Source: Daphnia carinata
Taxonomy: Eukaryota; Arthropoda; Branchiopoda; Diplostraca; Daphniidae
Length of the DNA: 64,000 bases
Direction of reading: 5' to 3'
Assembly: GCF_022539665.2 (NCBI RefSeq)
Contig: NC_081335.1
Span: forward strand, 6,572,001-6,636,000
This document shows positions 32,252-44,205 of this stretch, one piece after another. The notes below the pieces were generated by a model. The model was not told where the DNA came from. It saw only the letters and a program-made list of their open reading frames with translations, and searched no databases. Position numbers and translations under genes: made by a program. The stretch's first letter is position 1. The number at the start of each line of letters is the position of its first letter.

Positions 32252-33833
32252 TACCCGGGTAATGACATACTGTTGATGGAAGAAGACCCTGTGAGTGGGA
32301 TTTAAAGGTGTGTGTGAGACATCAATTCCCTACCAAAGATTGGTTTGAATATGACATTAAGCAAGTAATGTACCCAAACAATAGAACAGATATAACATTT
32401 TAGGTTTTTTACATTACAATTTTTATGTTATGTTTAATGATTAGCTCTTGTTTAGGCTTGATGTTTTATTGGAAATAGATTAGTTAACTTATTTCATTTC
32501 AATAGTTGTTTACTTGAAGGCGAAATCGGATTTAAAAGCATTGCTCAACGGTATTGCACCAGCAATTGTCAGATCCTGAAAGAGATAGAAGATGAACGAG
32601 AAAGGAGCCGATAAAGACGATGGTAACACTACAAGAAGTCTCTCATGCTGAAAAACGATTGAAACCTAATCAAGCTACCAACTCTAGCGAAACGGCCAAT
32701 TGCGATGATGCAGTTTCGGGATGTAATGCCACTGATCAGGAAATCGAGAAGTTCCCACAGCTGTTGCACAATTCATCTAACATCCAGCAAGCCGTTGGTG
32801 ATGGTGATCAGTTCATTCCTCCATCATTCATTACTGGTGGTAAGTCAAACATTTACAGCAATCTTTATCTATTACGATTTCATAAATTTATTTAACGAAG
32901 GAGATATGTCACAAAAACCCGAAGGTATTTTGTCATTAGATACGGAAGAAAGAATCCGTAACTCTTCATCTTCATCGAATAAAGGTATATATATTTTATT
33001 TACTATTATTTAATTTAGCAAAGAAGTATTGATATTCTTTTTAATATTCCTGAAGCTGTTGCGGATGTTTCATTCGCCAATTGAAATGTGAGTGCCCACA
33101 CGGCACGATGGTCTCGTCAGTACCTCTGCAGAACTGCCTACTTTCCTCCTCAGTCTTCTCCATAACCATCCTAAATTCCTCTTAGAACCTTCTTTTTGGT
33201 CGCCTGGTAGCTGACTGACAGGCTCTTCAGTCCCTCTTACATCATCCTCAGCTAGTACCAAGAACCTCCCATGATGAAAAAAAATTGTGTGACATACGTC
33301 TTCGATAATACCCAGCGGCTTTATATAAGTTTTATAGGAATTGAATGTAATTAGCACATAAAATGAATATTAAACGACAACAGAATAATGAAAATTGTAT
33401 ATGCAATTTCAAAAACTTTAGCTTTTATTGGAATTGGGGTGGAATAGTGGTGAAATAGGACTGACTTTTAAAATACTTTAGGTCAGTCCTATTTTTCCAA
33501 TTGGAACGATGAGTATCCAATCCGGTAGGCAATATATTGCGTAAAAGCGTCGGGTTACATGCATTTTCCTTTTTAAAATACCGGTGGTGTTTTCTCATCA
33601 CTTAAATGGTTCACAAAAACCTTTTTTTCTTCTGCTATTTTAATTAGAATTACAGGAGAACATGAACTATATTGTATTTAATAGAGTTCATTTCACAAAA
33701 TACTATTAGAGCAAAATCAGAAATATTTATTACTTATATTGCACTTTATGTGGTCATAAAAAACTTTTCCGATTACATAATTTTTTTACTATTTCATACT
33801 ACTGTCGTTACCTAATTCTAAATTTCTAATTTT

Positions 33834-35085
33834 TTATTCTAATTTGAAATGGTAAACCCCAAAATTTACATTATCTAACAATTCTACTTGAGCCAAATGT
33901 TTCTGTGATACTTTAAAATTCACGAGTCTTACTTTCATGGAGGGATCTCCTAAAGCACTCCTGACCATACCACCAACAATTTCTTGAAGTGAAAATGTTG
34001 ACATGTTTCTCCACAATTTTCCTGCCTCTTGTGGCCCTCCTGAGTAGGGGAGACCGGACCCATGTTGGACACTGTTCCAAGTTGGACAGTGCCGCGTAAA
34101 ATAAAGTTATCAAAATAAAAATATAATAATTACATGATATGTTCAAAATAGGTTTTTATACATGGTGTAAAAATTTGATTCCCGTATCTGTATTATTTAT
34201 TGAATATTTTAACAAAAAATAAAAATACAAAAAAGTTTGTATTTTTCTTCGTTCTTAATCGATGATTTTTTAAAGTGTAATTCTATAATTATACGTTAAT
34301 AGATATTAGAGGTAAGTAGACCATAGTTTTCTTAATAATATTTCAAAAGAAAAATAATTTTCCTTATTCAACTTCATCATTTATTCTGCGAAAGTTGTTT
34401 TTTGGGGCCAATTTGTACAAACGGCAGGGGTGATGTTGGGCACCAAATAGGCGTGCATGAGATGGGCCAAGTCTAAGCGCAAAAATTTAAAATTTTGTAA
34501 TTTAAGGAAACATTTAGAATATAACATGACTAAGACAAATCAGAGAAAAAAACTTGAAAAATTTCTGTTACCAAATTATCGATTCTGTCTTGGCTCCACC
34601 TCCTCCTATGTCTTCCTTATCAGTAAAATGAAATTTTTCAGGTATAATAAAAGTATTTTATTTCACGTCACATCCTATTAAAATTACATTTAAATTGTTC
34701 GCTAATTTAGTAGTTAATAGTATGAAAAAAATTAAAATTTTCATCCAACACAATCTACCTCTTTTGACCACGTCCAAAGTGGTACAGGTGTCCGTACAAA
34801 GTCACCCCGATTTCGTCGAAACTCACCGCAAAATAAAAACGGTAATAAATTCTAAACAGATTATATTACATCTCTGAAAAAAATTAAGGGGATAGCGGAT
34901 ACGTTATAGATTCAGTTTTAACAAATTTTATTTATTTCGCGTAAGTAGGATGGTACATAATGGGGTAAAACCGAAACTGTCCAAGATGGGTCCGGTCTCC
35001 CCTACTTCTCAACGGTATGATTGATGCGCTGGGGAGGCTAAGAGCCTTTTAGGAGGTTCCCAGGAAGGAGATGTGCCGTGTGAGT
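33834..35085 (-). pseudogene. Coding fragment split by a MITE (copy of 22147-22378)
   Basis: On the minus strand the pieces 35085-35003 and 34046-33834 read, after removing the MITE and one TA, into a peptide with QRINHTVEKY, GGPQEAGKLWRNMSTFS and FGVYHFKLE before a stop at 33834. It lies antisense within the second gene's territory. Its relation to that gene is unclear: it may be an older inserted piece. No domain is recognised. Confidence 0.4.
34047..35002. mobile_element. TA-flanked MITE, family C (956 bp)
   Basis: Ends GGGGAGACCGGACCCATG...GGTCCGGTCTCCCC, flanked by TA at 34045-34046 and 35003-35004. The homologous segment at 22285 reads CAGTACTTCTC without the insertion. The element start and a 2-bp TA duplication are therefore fixed by an empty site. 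Confidence 0.9.
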
Positions 35086-36371
35086 GTATCGAAAACTAAC
35101 CTTGATGACGGAAGCAACGTTTCCTGCAGCTCAAGTTTATCTATTCACGAGTCTTCATTATTAAGTCTTGGTAAGCGTTAATGGTTTAATTTCTTTTTGA
35201 AAAATCCTAATTTTTTTACCCATGAAATCAATAGAAACAGATGTTCATCAACCAATGAGTTCTTCCCAGAGCAATTAGGCGTTTAATGATTACAATGCAG
35301 TTGTCAACTCTCGGAATACATTTAATGACCCTGGAAGTAGTACAGATACAAGGTACTCATACCCACCTACTGATTGCAGCAACTATTTAACGTCCGACGC
35401 TTCTCCATCAAACAACAACGGCTCTTCATACAACACTATTCAACCATGTTGCTGTAAGATACAACTTTCTTTATCTCGCTGTAATTCTTTTGTTTATGAC
35501 CACGAATTACTTTACAAACATTTTTTCAATCTGCAGGTGGTGAAGTTGCTCATCGATTAACTCATTTGGAAACGTTAGTTTAAAATTTTTTTGATATGGT
35601 TTCAAGCAATGATAGCAACAATCCTCACAAAGGGAACACAACTGCCAATAACTACCACTGCAGTGTTGTGGAAAAAAAATCAACAGATTCCATGTGAGAG
35701 CCTCGATGCTCTACTTACTTTAGAGGACGCTTTCATTGACATTGACATTGTCAGTCAGTGCGGTTCATTACCTTTGCCATAGCATGAACGAACTAAAAAT
35801 GAGAAACCAAACCCAAAATGGCTTTGTCAGTTTATCATTTTCCAAGCTCGTATCCAAACAACTTTGCGAGGAAATGCAGTGGTAAACGGGGGAAAGAGGA
35901 AAGGATCCACGCCCTGGAATAAATGGAATGACTAACATTCTAGCAGTAATTGGAGGTATTTTTTCGTTATTTTCAATCTATTTCAAACTGGCTTATAAAC
36001 TATTTTTCTCCTTTTAGTGGCCGTCAAAATGAAACTAAAGGAAAAACAACATTCCCCTATTGAGATATCCCATCTTGTCGAGTTGTTACAAATAGCAAGA
36101 AAGAAACTGGCATATGAATACCGCCAAGAAAACCAATTAACGGACGAGGATTCCAAATCAACTATTTTCCAAAAAATTGCAGAAGAAAAAGCGGAAGTGG
36201 AAAGAAGTGGGACTCCAAAAGATATTCCAGACTGTCTAAAGAAATAAAAAGATAAATACGTCTACTCAAATTTAAAAATCCGTATTAATCATCTTGATGA
36301 AGCCATTCAAACATTTCGGATACCATCAATAGGATCAACCACTGCAGCCTAAGTAAACTTTATAAGGTTTG

Positions 36372-36741
36372 GTTGCTTTTCTTGGTTTCAACCTTTTTCG
36401 ATAAGCATTTTACAAAAACGTGGAAATTTTTAATAAAATGTCTCCTTGTTTAAACATCATTTAGTGTTTCACTATTTAATACAACTTTTTCTGAAATTTG
36501 GTATAGTATCTTATTTTTATACTGATTTGGTTGGTTAGGTTAGGTATAATTACATTGCATACGTAATACGTACGCATTTTCTTTGCCTTTCATAAACCGT
36601 ATTTAAACGGTACCGTCGTACTGCAATCAAACAGGAAAACACGTTTAAAATGAGTACAAGAAACCCTTTCAGAACTAGTACTAATGTCGTCTTACAAAAA
36701 CTAGTCTAGAAACCGTTAAATCTGCGTATTTATTAGCAGAT
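36372..36741 (-). repeat. Right terminal inverted repeat of the two-gene transposon
   Basis: Complement of 22382-22752. It includes the 3' end region of the plus-strand gene. It ends ...TTTATTAGCAGAT; the sequence beyond (AATTAGCG) does not match the left flank. Confidence 0.7.
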
Positions 36742-36841
36742 AATTAGCGTCGGAAATCTGCGTCTGATTCGCAAACGTAGTCGAAGACTCAGATGAAACG
36801 CATCTCCAGCCGGTTTTTACTTGCTAGGAAAAACAAAAAAA

Positions 36842-37740
36842 AAAGAAACTAAATTAATGCGCCTTCGCCGATTCAGCATTCCTTAGCACATCTGGATCGA
36901 TCAGTATATCACCATCAAACTTGACCAGCCCAATTTAAAAAAGGTATAGGAATAATAGTAAATTTTCATTAATGATTCCAAGAAAAAAAGTTTGAAATGT
37001 TGTTCCAATCGCTTTGTCGTAGTAGCCAGTGGCGACGAATAAGCTGTCGAAACAGCAGACGAAGGGAAACTAACAAATTGAGTCGATAGGCGTATAAACT
37101 TAGCCTGTCTTTTTTTGGGTCGGTTTTGATGCCACCAATCAGGTCCGTCATATCTTAAGGGTAACAGAACGATATTAGCCGATTTCTTTGCGCAATTATT
37201 CAACAAAACTCACGTTGGATAAGAAACTTGGAACAAGTTGATCAGCACGCAATTCTTCAAGCGTTTGAGTTAAGCTGAATATCTCCGTAACTTTTTCTTC
37301 CGCAAACTTTCTCCAGTGCATTCAATTGTTCTTCAAGTTCCATGATTTGTCCATTACGAATTTTTCGCTCTTCTTTTTCATTTTCTAGTTGAAAAACCTT
37401 CTTCTTTAAATCGTGGTTCTCCTTTAAGATGTAAAAAAATAATTATTTCAATATATGCCATTTTAGATACAGTATTGTTGCATAGCGATCTGTACCAGTC
37501 GGCGCTTAACGCTAATTGCATCATCCGTTTGTAATGATAAGCTGGTAATTTGATCGCCATTACAATTTTCATCTAGAACTCCTGTATTAGACATTTTTTC
37601 TGCTTGATTAAAATGCAGTTGGCGACAACTTTGATGAGTTTTATTACTAGGATCATCCTTCCGAGCAGTTGGGCGGACACACAAAAGCACCGTTTTAGTA
37701 GAAATACTAGCATGGTTATTGCCAGTATTCGTAGATGTCG
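36842..37740 (-). pseudogene. Fragment of a coiled-coil protein gene, possibly BEN-like
   Basis: On the minus strand, exon-like sequence from 37740 (TSTNTGNNHASISTKTVLLC, then ISVKRRLVQIAMQQYC) reaches a donor GTATCT near 37471. After a 50-base intron-sized gap it continues with a charged heptad-like segment (LKKKVFQLENEKEERKIRNG, MELEEQLNALEK), then a frameshift and LTQTLEELRADQLVPSFLSN before a GTGAGT donor. Near 36930-36850 the strand encodes VKFDGDILIDPDVLRNAES, which weakly resembles the start of a BEN domain. Upstream it is cut by a TA-flanked MITE at 37743. Coiled-coil plus BEN proteins occur both in hosts and in transposons. Confidence 0.35.
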
Positions 37741-37742
37741 TA

Positions 37743-38632
37743 GGGGAGAGCGGACCCAAACTGGACATATGTAAGATTGGACAGCCGCACTAACTAGGAA
37801 GGATATTTAAGAAACTAAATTTTAAAAATACCGCGTTATGTGAAATTTCATTCCACCACTTAGGCATATATTTTAAGAAATATGTTAAAAGTATTCGTTT
37901 AGTTATCGCAACAATTAAAAATACAGCTACTTTTTCGCTCGAAAACAACTTCATTAAAAAGCTGTGGTAATAATAAAAAATTAGTTCTTTCCTCTTCACT
38001 TCCCCGGTTTATTTTAATTTTTAGTATTAGTAGCTTTAGATTTATAAGCGATTTAAAAAATGACCTTCTGCTTGGAGATGGTGGACAGTTGTGGGAGTAA
38101 TATCGGACACAAAAGATATTTTTGGGGCGAGGCCTAGGCTGCTTTGTTTCCGAAGAGAATCGTAAACATAGGCTGAAACCTGAGAATCCAAAAGTGTTGT
38201 CTGCTATCTCCTTTTGAATGAAAACCGATAAAAAATAAGTACTTGATACTTAACAAGCCCTTCCTATTTTCATTTTTTTCAAGCTACTTTGTCCATTCCA
38301 CCCACGCCCTCCAACCAATCATTGATGGATTTCGATTAAATTTAGTTAACGATATATTTAAAACATACATAAATAGTTTATTGAAATCCGAACGCCATAC
38401 TTTTTTTTAAGTTGGTATCTTTAATATCGCAATTTTTAAAGACCATTTCTAATGTGGTACACCGGATGTCCAGCTTTCCTCCCTTAAATTTTTTTTATAT
38501 ATTTTTGTTTTCAAGAAATGTGTTTACGACTAAACTACTAAATCAATTTGAATAAAAAAATTGTGAACATAAATTTAAGCACATTTTACAATATAATACC
38601 ATTCAAATCGCTAAACTTCTTTTATTTATTAT
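37743..38632. mobile_element. TA-flanked MITE, family D copy 1 (3'-truncated)
   Basis: Starts GGGGAGAGCGGACCCA after TA at 37741-37742. It aligns with the family D copy at 53996-55963 (minus the hAT-MITE there) up to about TTTTATTTATTA near 38632, then stops where BEL3-linked sequence begins. The stretch AAAAGTGTTGTCTGCTATC near 38190 is the empty version of the hAT-MITE site at 54499. Confidence 0.75.
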
Positions 38633-38937
38633 GTGCAATGTTTTCTTGTGCCTTTCTAGGCACCACACACGAGTAAACACATCCAGATTAATAAAAGAAC
38701 TGGTCAAGGAAGAAGTTGTACGTTAGTGCCCACTGCCTACAACAGTGGTGCCGCGTCCCCAAAACAAGCTTTGGAGTCTCTCAAACTAGCTTCGAAACAT
38801 TTTGGCCCTTCGAACTGGAGATCACCAGAAAGCTTGGACCATTTCTGTCAGCAGCCCGTAGCTGGTTGTCATTGAATACACTGGGTCTCCGTACTTGTCT
38901 TATCCTTCAATCTGTGCCGTCTCTCCTTGCTCTTTCT

Positions 38938-40795
38938 ACGGCGGTCACGTTCAATTCATCGATGAAGCAGAGGAGGGTGGTTTCACATCAAATCACTACC
39001 ACCGTCAATCCAATCGACAGTCTTATTTGTATCTATGGTTCACAAGGAGCCATCTCAGGTTTGCTTCGAAACATTAACAGTCTTCTGTCAAGAGCAGGTC
39101 AACTTCACATAAAGTTGATATCGGTGAAAAATCAGGCCGAAAGTGATCGGCAAGACAGCATGCACCTCAGATTTTTCCAACAAACTGTTGAGGCCGTAGA
39201 GAGGGCAGAGGGGCAGTTGGCTGCCAGAGTCAGAGAAAGTCCTTCAAAAGTTGCAGGAGTCGCAACGCGCCGAATCCAATCGGACGCGTTGTCTGATGAT
39301 GCCCAGCAGGTAGAGGAGCGTAGAGTCGCCAGACAGAGAGTCGAAGTGGCGCAGCGTCAAGCTGAGAAGCTCGTAGTCAGGCTGAATAAGCTTACAGTCG
39401 GGCAGAAGTCGCCCGCATCGCCGCTGAAGAAGCACAACAGGCCCTTCAACAGTTGAACGCTGAAGAGGATCGTTTTAGCTCCGTCAGCCAACAAGCTCTT
39501 CTTTATACTTCATTCGCGACCAACTGCATTCAACGACAACGTCATCTTAATCCGCCGAGGCAACATGTAGCGCCAGATGACTGGATCGAGCAGTATGCTA
39601 CCGGAATTTGATGCCCGCCATCAGCGGTAATTCAAGTTCATCAGTGAAGGCGGATCTCGAGCCGTACACTGGAAGGGCTTGAGACTGGTTCGAATGGATC
39701 GATCTTTTCCGTGCCCTTGTTCATGATACGGGGAAATCATCAGGCGAAAAGTTAGCTCTCTTCAAACGTCACCTCAGAGGGGATTGATCAGACCTAGTGC
39801 ATGGACTTGGAGGAGAAGAAGCAGCCTATGTAGAGGCGTTAGTTCGTCTCAAACAGTCTTCTGGACGCCGAGACGTTATGAGAGCCTCACACCTTCAGGC
39901 GATCGAACGGTTAGAGCTCAGAAATGACCCGGCTGCCTTCAAATGTTTGGCGGAGAAGATCCAGGCCCATTAATTCGATCTGAGCAGGATTGGAGGAAAC
40001 TCCGTGCCAGATCTGATACAGAGAATTTGCCCTAGGCTCCAGCTTTCCGACCGACTAGCATAGAACAACGGAAGACGGGAAGGTGTGGAGATGAGAATCC
40101 TTAACAGTTTCGGGTCCTGGCTCAGTAGCAGATCGGCGGTATCCCAGAATGCCTATAGCATTGCAGCCGACCTACTTCCTGTCTTTCCTGCGAAGCCCAC
40201 CAATCGTCCCAAAGCTCGCAGTCACCATCCTCAGCCATTCGAACTTCAGAGAGATTCTCGCCCGCTAAGAACGCCGTCCGTTTTGCTTCAAATGTCAAAG
40301 CGATCACAAACTAGAAAATTGTGGTGAATTTAAGTCTTTGGCGGTGGGAGAAAGAATGGCTTTCTGTGCAAAACACCGGTTGTGTTTTGGGTGTTTTGGA
40401 ACGAAGCAATCCACCTGGTTCTGCCTGAAGAAGGCTTGCAGGCATCCAGAATGCAGCTTTACCACCACAGCCTTCTCCACGACCCAGCAAAAGTAGCTAA
40501 TAACGCGTCACCAGAGGCATCTAGATTAGCAACGGTGCAAACTAGAAATCCGAAGCAACGAGTAGCAATGGGAATAATGCGGCTTAAGGTTTTGGATTGC
40601 CATGGAGACGTAGTATGGGCCAACGTTTTTGTAGACGAGGGCAGCGACTCCACTCTGATGAGAAAGGGGTCCGCCAATATCCTGAAGACTGGTGGTGTTC
40701 GTCAGATCCTGACGGTGGATGGTGCGGGAAGTGTGGTGAATCAGTACTCGTCACAACGTATCAAGTTCCCGATCCAGGAACTGAGTCCAAGCTAG
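38938..40795 (+). pseudogene. BEL3 gag and protease relic
   Basis: The frame 38716-39456 includes a gag N-terminal helix region (GAISGLLRNINSLLSRAG, MHLRFFQQTVEAVERAEG) that parallels BEL2 gag. After frame changes, 39670-40080 has the capsid-like part (WFEWIDLFRALVHDTGKSS, EALVRLKQSSGRRDVMRAS) with several stops. Knuckle remnants lie near 40290-40480. The protease motif VFVDEGSDSTLM is in 40382-40795. Most of the region between protease and RT seen in BEL2 is deleted. At least six stops or shifts are present. Confidence 0.75.
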
Positions 40796-42700
40796 TGGGC
40801 CTATCAGCAGATGACCGGCAAACTGTCGCCATTCTGGAATCTGCGACGAGAAGACTAGGGCAAGGATATGAAGCTCCTATCACCTGAAAAACAGGAGAAC
40901 CAAAGCTGGTCTGCAACCGACAGATGGCGCAATAACGTCTCAGACTGCTGAGACGCTTTAGCAGAGATCCCAAATTCGATTCCGACTACCTAGCTGCTTT
41001 ACTGAAGACGATGCACAAGGGTTACACGTCTATTCTATCCGAAGAGGATGCTGCTTCGATGAAGTATTTTCTGGTTCATCACGGAATGTATAAGGGCCCA
41101 AAGCTGCGGGTAGTTTTTGATGCAGCCGCGCCGTTTCACGGAAAGTATCTAAACGACGCAATCCTCAGCGGTCCAGCTCTCCAACCTTCTCCTCCCTCTG
41201 TGTTGATCCAGTTTAGGGAAGGCGCGGTGGCATGGGCTTCTGACGTTGAAGCGATGTCTAGTCGGTTCCGACTTAAGGTCTCTTCAAAGGTTCTCAATTC
41301 AAACTTTTTTTGTTTATTGTGGCAGGACTTTCAGTCCGCAAAAAGTATTGTGTGTCGGATGGATAGGCTGCCTTTCGGTGCGACATGTTCGCTCTTTATT
41401 GCTATCCACACCACTCGTCGATCCGTTATAGATTCGAAGGTGGGACAAGAAGCCGTCGACGCTGTTAATAAAAGGATGTACGTCGACGACTATTTAGGAT
41501 CCGCCGAATCAGTTGCTGAAGCGGTGAACGAAGCTAAACCTGTTAAAAAGGCTTTGGCTACAGCCGATTTGCACTTCCAAGACTGGATCTCTAACTCAGC
41601 TGAGTTTGTCCGAGAGATGCATGACGGTAAATAGCTGACTTTAGAAAGGGCGTCGGATTTTCTATTGACAGACAGTCGGAGTGAAAAGGTGCTTGGAGTC
41701 GTGTGGAACGTGCAAGATTACACGTTGGGATTCCGAGTTAGCAATCTGGAGGACAAGGATTATACTCGCGTGAGCATCACAAGTAAAGTTGCGTCCATCT
41801 TTGACCACCTAGAGATCGCCACACTATTTATAGTAAAGGCGAAGATACGGCTCAGAGAACTTGGAGTTAGAGGTCTGAAGTGATGTGATCCTGCAGACGA
41901 AAATGATCGTGTTTGGTGGGAAGCCTGGTTTCTGTCGATGCGGGAGCTCACCGATGTCTCCCCGTTGTTTGTTCCCCGAGCAATCTGAGATCGAGAATTT
42001 TCAACTGCACGTGTTCGGTGACGCTTCAGAAGAGGCGTATGCTACGGTTGTGTACCTCTGCAATACCTATCGTTCCGGCCGGAGCCAGGTCCAAATTGTA
42101 AAAGCCAGCAGCAAGCTAGCGCCTACGAAGACGCTGTCTGTGCCGAAGCTAGAGTTGAATGCAGCTCTACTTAGTGCACGGGTTGCCGCGGCCACCCAGA
42201 GCTGTCTTCGGTTTCTGATCCAATGAAGATTCTTCTGGACGGACAGTAGTACCGTACGCTACTGGATTCGAGCCACGGTGTCCTTCTACCAGATCTTCGT
42301 CTCCAACAGGATCGGACTCTGACAGAAACTGAAGAGTGGCGTTTTATTTCTGGGCGTATTAATCCTGTGGATATAGCTACGAGGTCTGCCATTGGGTAAG
42401 AAGAATTTCTTAAATGTTGGCGAGACGGCCCCCGATTTCTCCTTAATTATAAGTCAGATTGGCCTCAGATTTACCATGGATGGCCTCCACCACACTTAGC
42501 AGTATCACCTCTAAACAGCCACCGAGCCATTTGACTGGGCAGAATTTTGCTTGGACAAGTCCAATCTTTCTTCTTTTTTAAGGATGGAAGACGACGCCAT
42601 GATGTTGGTTAAGCGGTGTCAGACGGAATTTTCTTCCAACGAGATTCAGCATCTTTAACGAGGAAGGACACTCCCGCCGTCCTCACATCTTTTGGCCCTG
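40796..42700 (+). pseudogene. BEL3 reverse transcriptase and RNase H relic
   Basis: The RT lies mostly in 41011-41634 (LRVVFDAAAPFHGKYLN, MDRLPFGATCS, RMYVDDYLGSAES), with YVDD kept. The frame stops at 41632-41634 and RT/RNase H pieces continue in 41665-41883 and 41885-42226 (HVFGDASEEAYATVVY), then FWTDSST near 42232 in another frame. Beyond about 42440 only scattered similarity remains and no integrase is seen. It is closest to BEL2 in sequence but far older by its lesions. Confidence 0.75.
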
Positions 42701-42774
42701 GAGTCCATTTCTTGGAGATGATGTCTTGCTGAGGTTGGATTGAGTTGAGAATAAAAATAATTCCAGAAGTTAAC

Positions 42775-43490
42775 TTACTGAACGGTAAGACACGTCATGT
42801 AGCGTAGTTTGCAGCAGAATGCCTGAGAAATACACGACAATAGGGAAAATGATAATAAGAAAGAAGAATTGGCGCAGAGAAAGAAGATTCTGAAATTGCA
42901 ACAGACGTTGCCAGAATTGATAAATACGGAATGACATTTTTGCGCCGTAACAGCAAATATTCCGCAGCATATGCATTCTTTTTGCTTATGTGTTTTCAAG
43001 ATGTTCATATCGTTTTGGACTGACAAGAAACATTAGGTGAAAAAATGGTATACAGGCCATTACCTCGCCATTTTCAACTACAGATAAATGGAAAACAACC
43101 ACTTCTTTTGACAAAATAGAAATATTACATACCGAGTAACGCAATGTAGCCTTTCTGCGTGAGCTTTACAATCAAAGCTTTCCCTGTCCCTTTAGAAGAA
43201 GATACGACCGTAATCAGTGCAGCCAATGTTTGTGGAATTTTCCACCTATTAGGGATTGCAAATGTCTTGCAGGCGGCTTTGCCCTGCTTTGAGGGATCAG
43301 TGTGAATTAATTATTTTTTTTAAATTGCATGATGCAAACTTCATATTTTCTACAAATATAAAAATAATTAGATTTCCACTTTGGCATGTGTAAATTTCAA
43401 AGACGATGGGACGAGGTGAAGGGGTTGGGAGAAAAGGGGTAGAATTAGCAGAAAATACTTATTTTATTGTTCTGAATTATATCGAACGAT
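42775..43490 (-). repeat. Copy of the promoter/first-exon segment at 1.6-1.96 kb
   Basis: The part 43115-43490 aligns with 1605-1960 in the same orientation. On the minus strand it holds an exon-like stretch ending at donor GTATGT (about 43130). A later acceptor TTGTCAG (about 43024) precedes an open frame of about 80 residues (43026-42775, Cys-rich start, no domain recognised). This may be a related gene's 5' part or a transposon end. Confidence 0.4.
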
Positions 43491-43499
43491 TATATTTTA

Positions 43500-44203
43500 T
43501 ATCGATTATATTTTAAATGGAACTGAATTTGTTTGTTAATATTTTAGGTTATATTTACACAAGAAATAAAAAGTTTTAACGTTTTTTTAAGAAATTTAAC
43601 TTAATTATTTTTAAGGGGGCTTTTTGGATGACATGGCCCTTTACGTGGTCTACAAGGCCAACAAAAACAAGCTTGAAAAAAAGGAGATTTTAAGCTTACA
43701 CTTCATTTTGGGTTAAATATACCGGTATGTAAACAAACTTCATACGTACCTGATGGGTGAGAAGTGAGACTGCGATCGTAAGGGTTTTCGTTTCTAGTTT
43801 ACTCTACCATAAAATATTCAGTAACGATTTTTAGAACTTAATTTGTTTAGTACTGTAGTTAGACAATATTAACTACACCACTTAAGTGTGAAATTCAATA
43901 AAAAATCTTCTTTGATATAACCTACAAAACTATAATTTGTAGTTTGATCAAATAATTGCAATATAAATATAAATGCAATATCAAATAACCCAAAATAAAC
44001 AGAGCATAATTTTTTTTAATACCTTAATAAAAGACCGTCAAATATGAATAAAACAGTACATAGTATAGAACACCGTGACAAAAAAATTGATGTGCAGAAA
44101 AAAAGTTAAGTAAATATAGGCAGAAGGCAAGAATGTAGGGAAAAAAGGAATCAATAAGGTATCTCAAGGTCTACCATAGCTGATATCATGCGCCAACATA
44201 CAA
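43500..44203. other. No gene seen
   Basis: AT-rich sequence without convincing coding frames. A stretch around 44120-44190 loosely resembles 56320-56390 (TCAATAAGGTA and CTCTACCATA blocks), so it may be an old repeat. Confidence 0.4.
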
Positions 44204-44205
44204 TA

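Larger units (their letters stand above)
31054..36352 (+). pseudogene. Second gene of the transposon: multi-exon protein, possibly DUF4806-like
   Basis: Exon 1 (31054-31161) encodes a basic Pro/Lys-rich start and ends at donor GTAACT. Exon 2 begins at 31237 after CAAAAG in matching phase (VGRLHSFWLGTYQQIGK) and is interrupted by a MITE at 31456. Later exon-like segments are near 32310-32375 (VCVRHQFPTKDWFEYDIK), 32620-32838 ending at a GTAAGT donor, a Ser-rich piece at 32900-32983, 35095-35171 ending at GTAAGC, 35236-35452, and C-terminal segments at 35590-36247. Frameshifts and stops (a TAG within the exon at 35236) show decay. The layout (short N-terminal domain, Ser-rich linker, acidic helical C-terminus) resembles DUF4806 proteins, but I see no decisive motif. 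Confidence 0.4.
22382..36741. mobile_element. Large two-gene DNA transposon with about 370-bp terminal inverted repeats
   Basis: The first 370 bases (ATCTGACAATAAATATGCAG...) match the complement of the last 370 (ATCTGCTAATAAATACGCAG...). Between them lie a transposase-like gene on the minus strand (26063-29036 plus probable upstream exons to 30452) and a second multi-exon gene on the plus strand (31054 to about 36350). Their starts face away from each other across 30453-31053. Later insertions (MITEs at 26492, 31456 and 34047; a palindrome at 23253-26075 with a solo LTR) account for much of the 14.4 kb. No target duplication is clear at the ends, so the exact termini and the single-element interpretation remain inference. 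Confidence 0.6.
38633..42700 (+). mobile_element. BEL3: heavily mutated BEL/Pao copy related to BEL2
   Basis: Gag, protease, RT and RNase H of the BEL2 subfamily are recognisable in order on the plus strand. The integrase is missing and no LTR pair is visible. The junction with the truncated MITE at about 38632 suggests the 5' LTR was lost. TGGTGCCGCGTCCCC at 38746-38760, after AACA, could be the primer-binding site. Confidence 0.75.
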
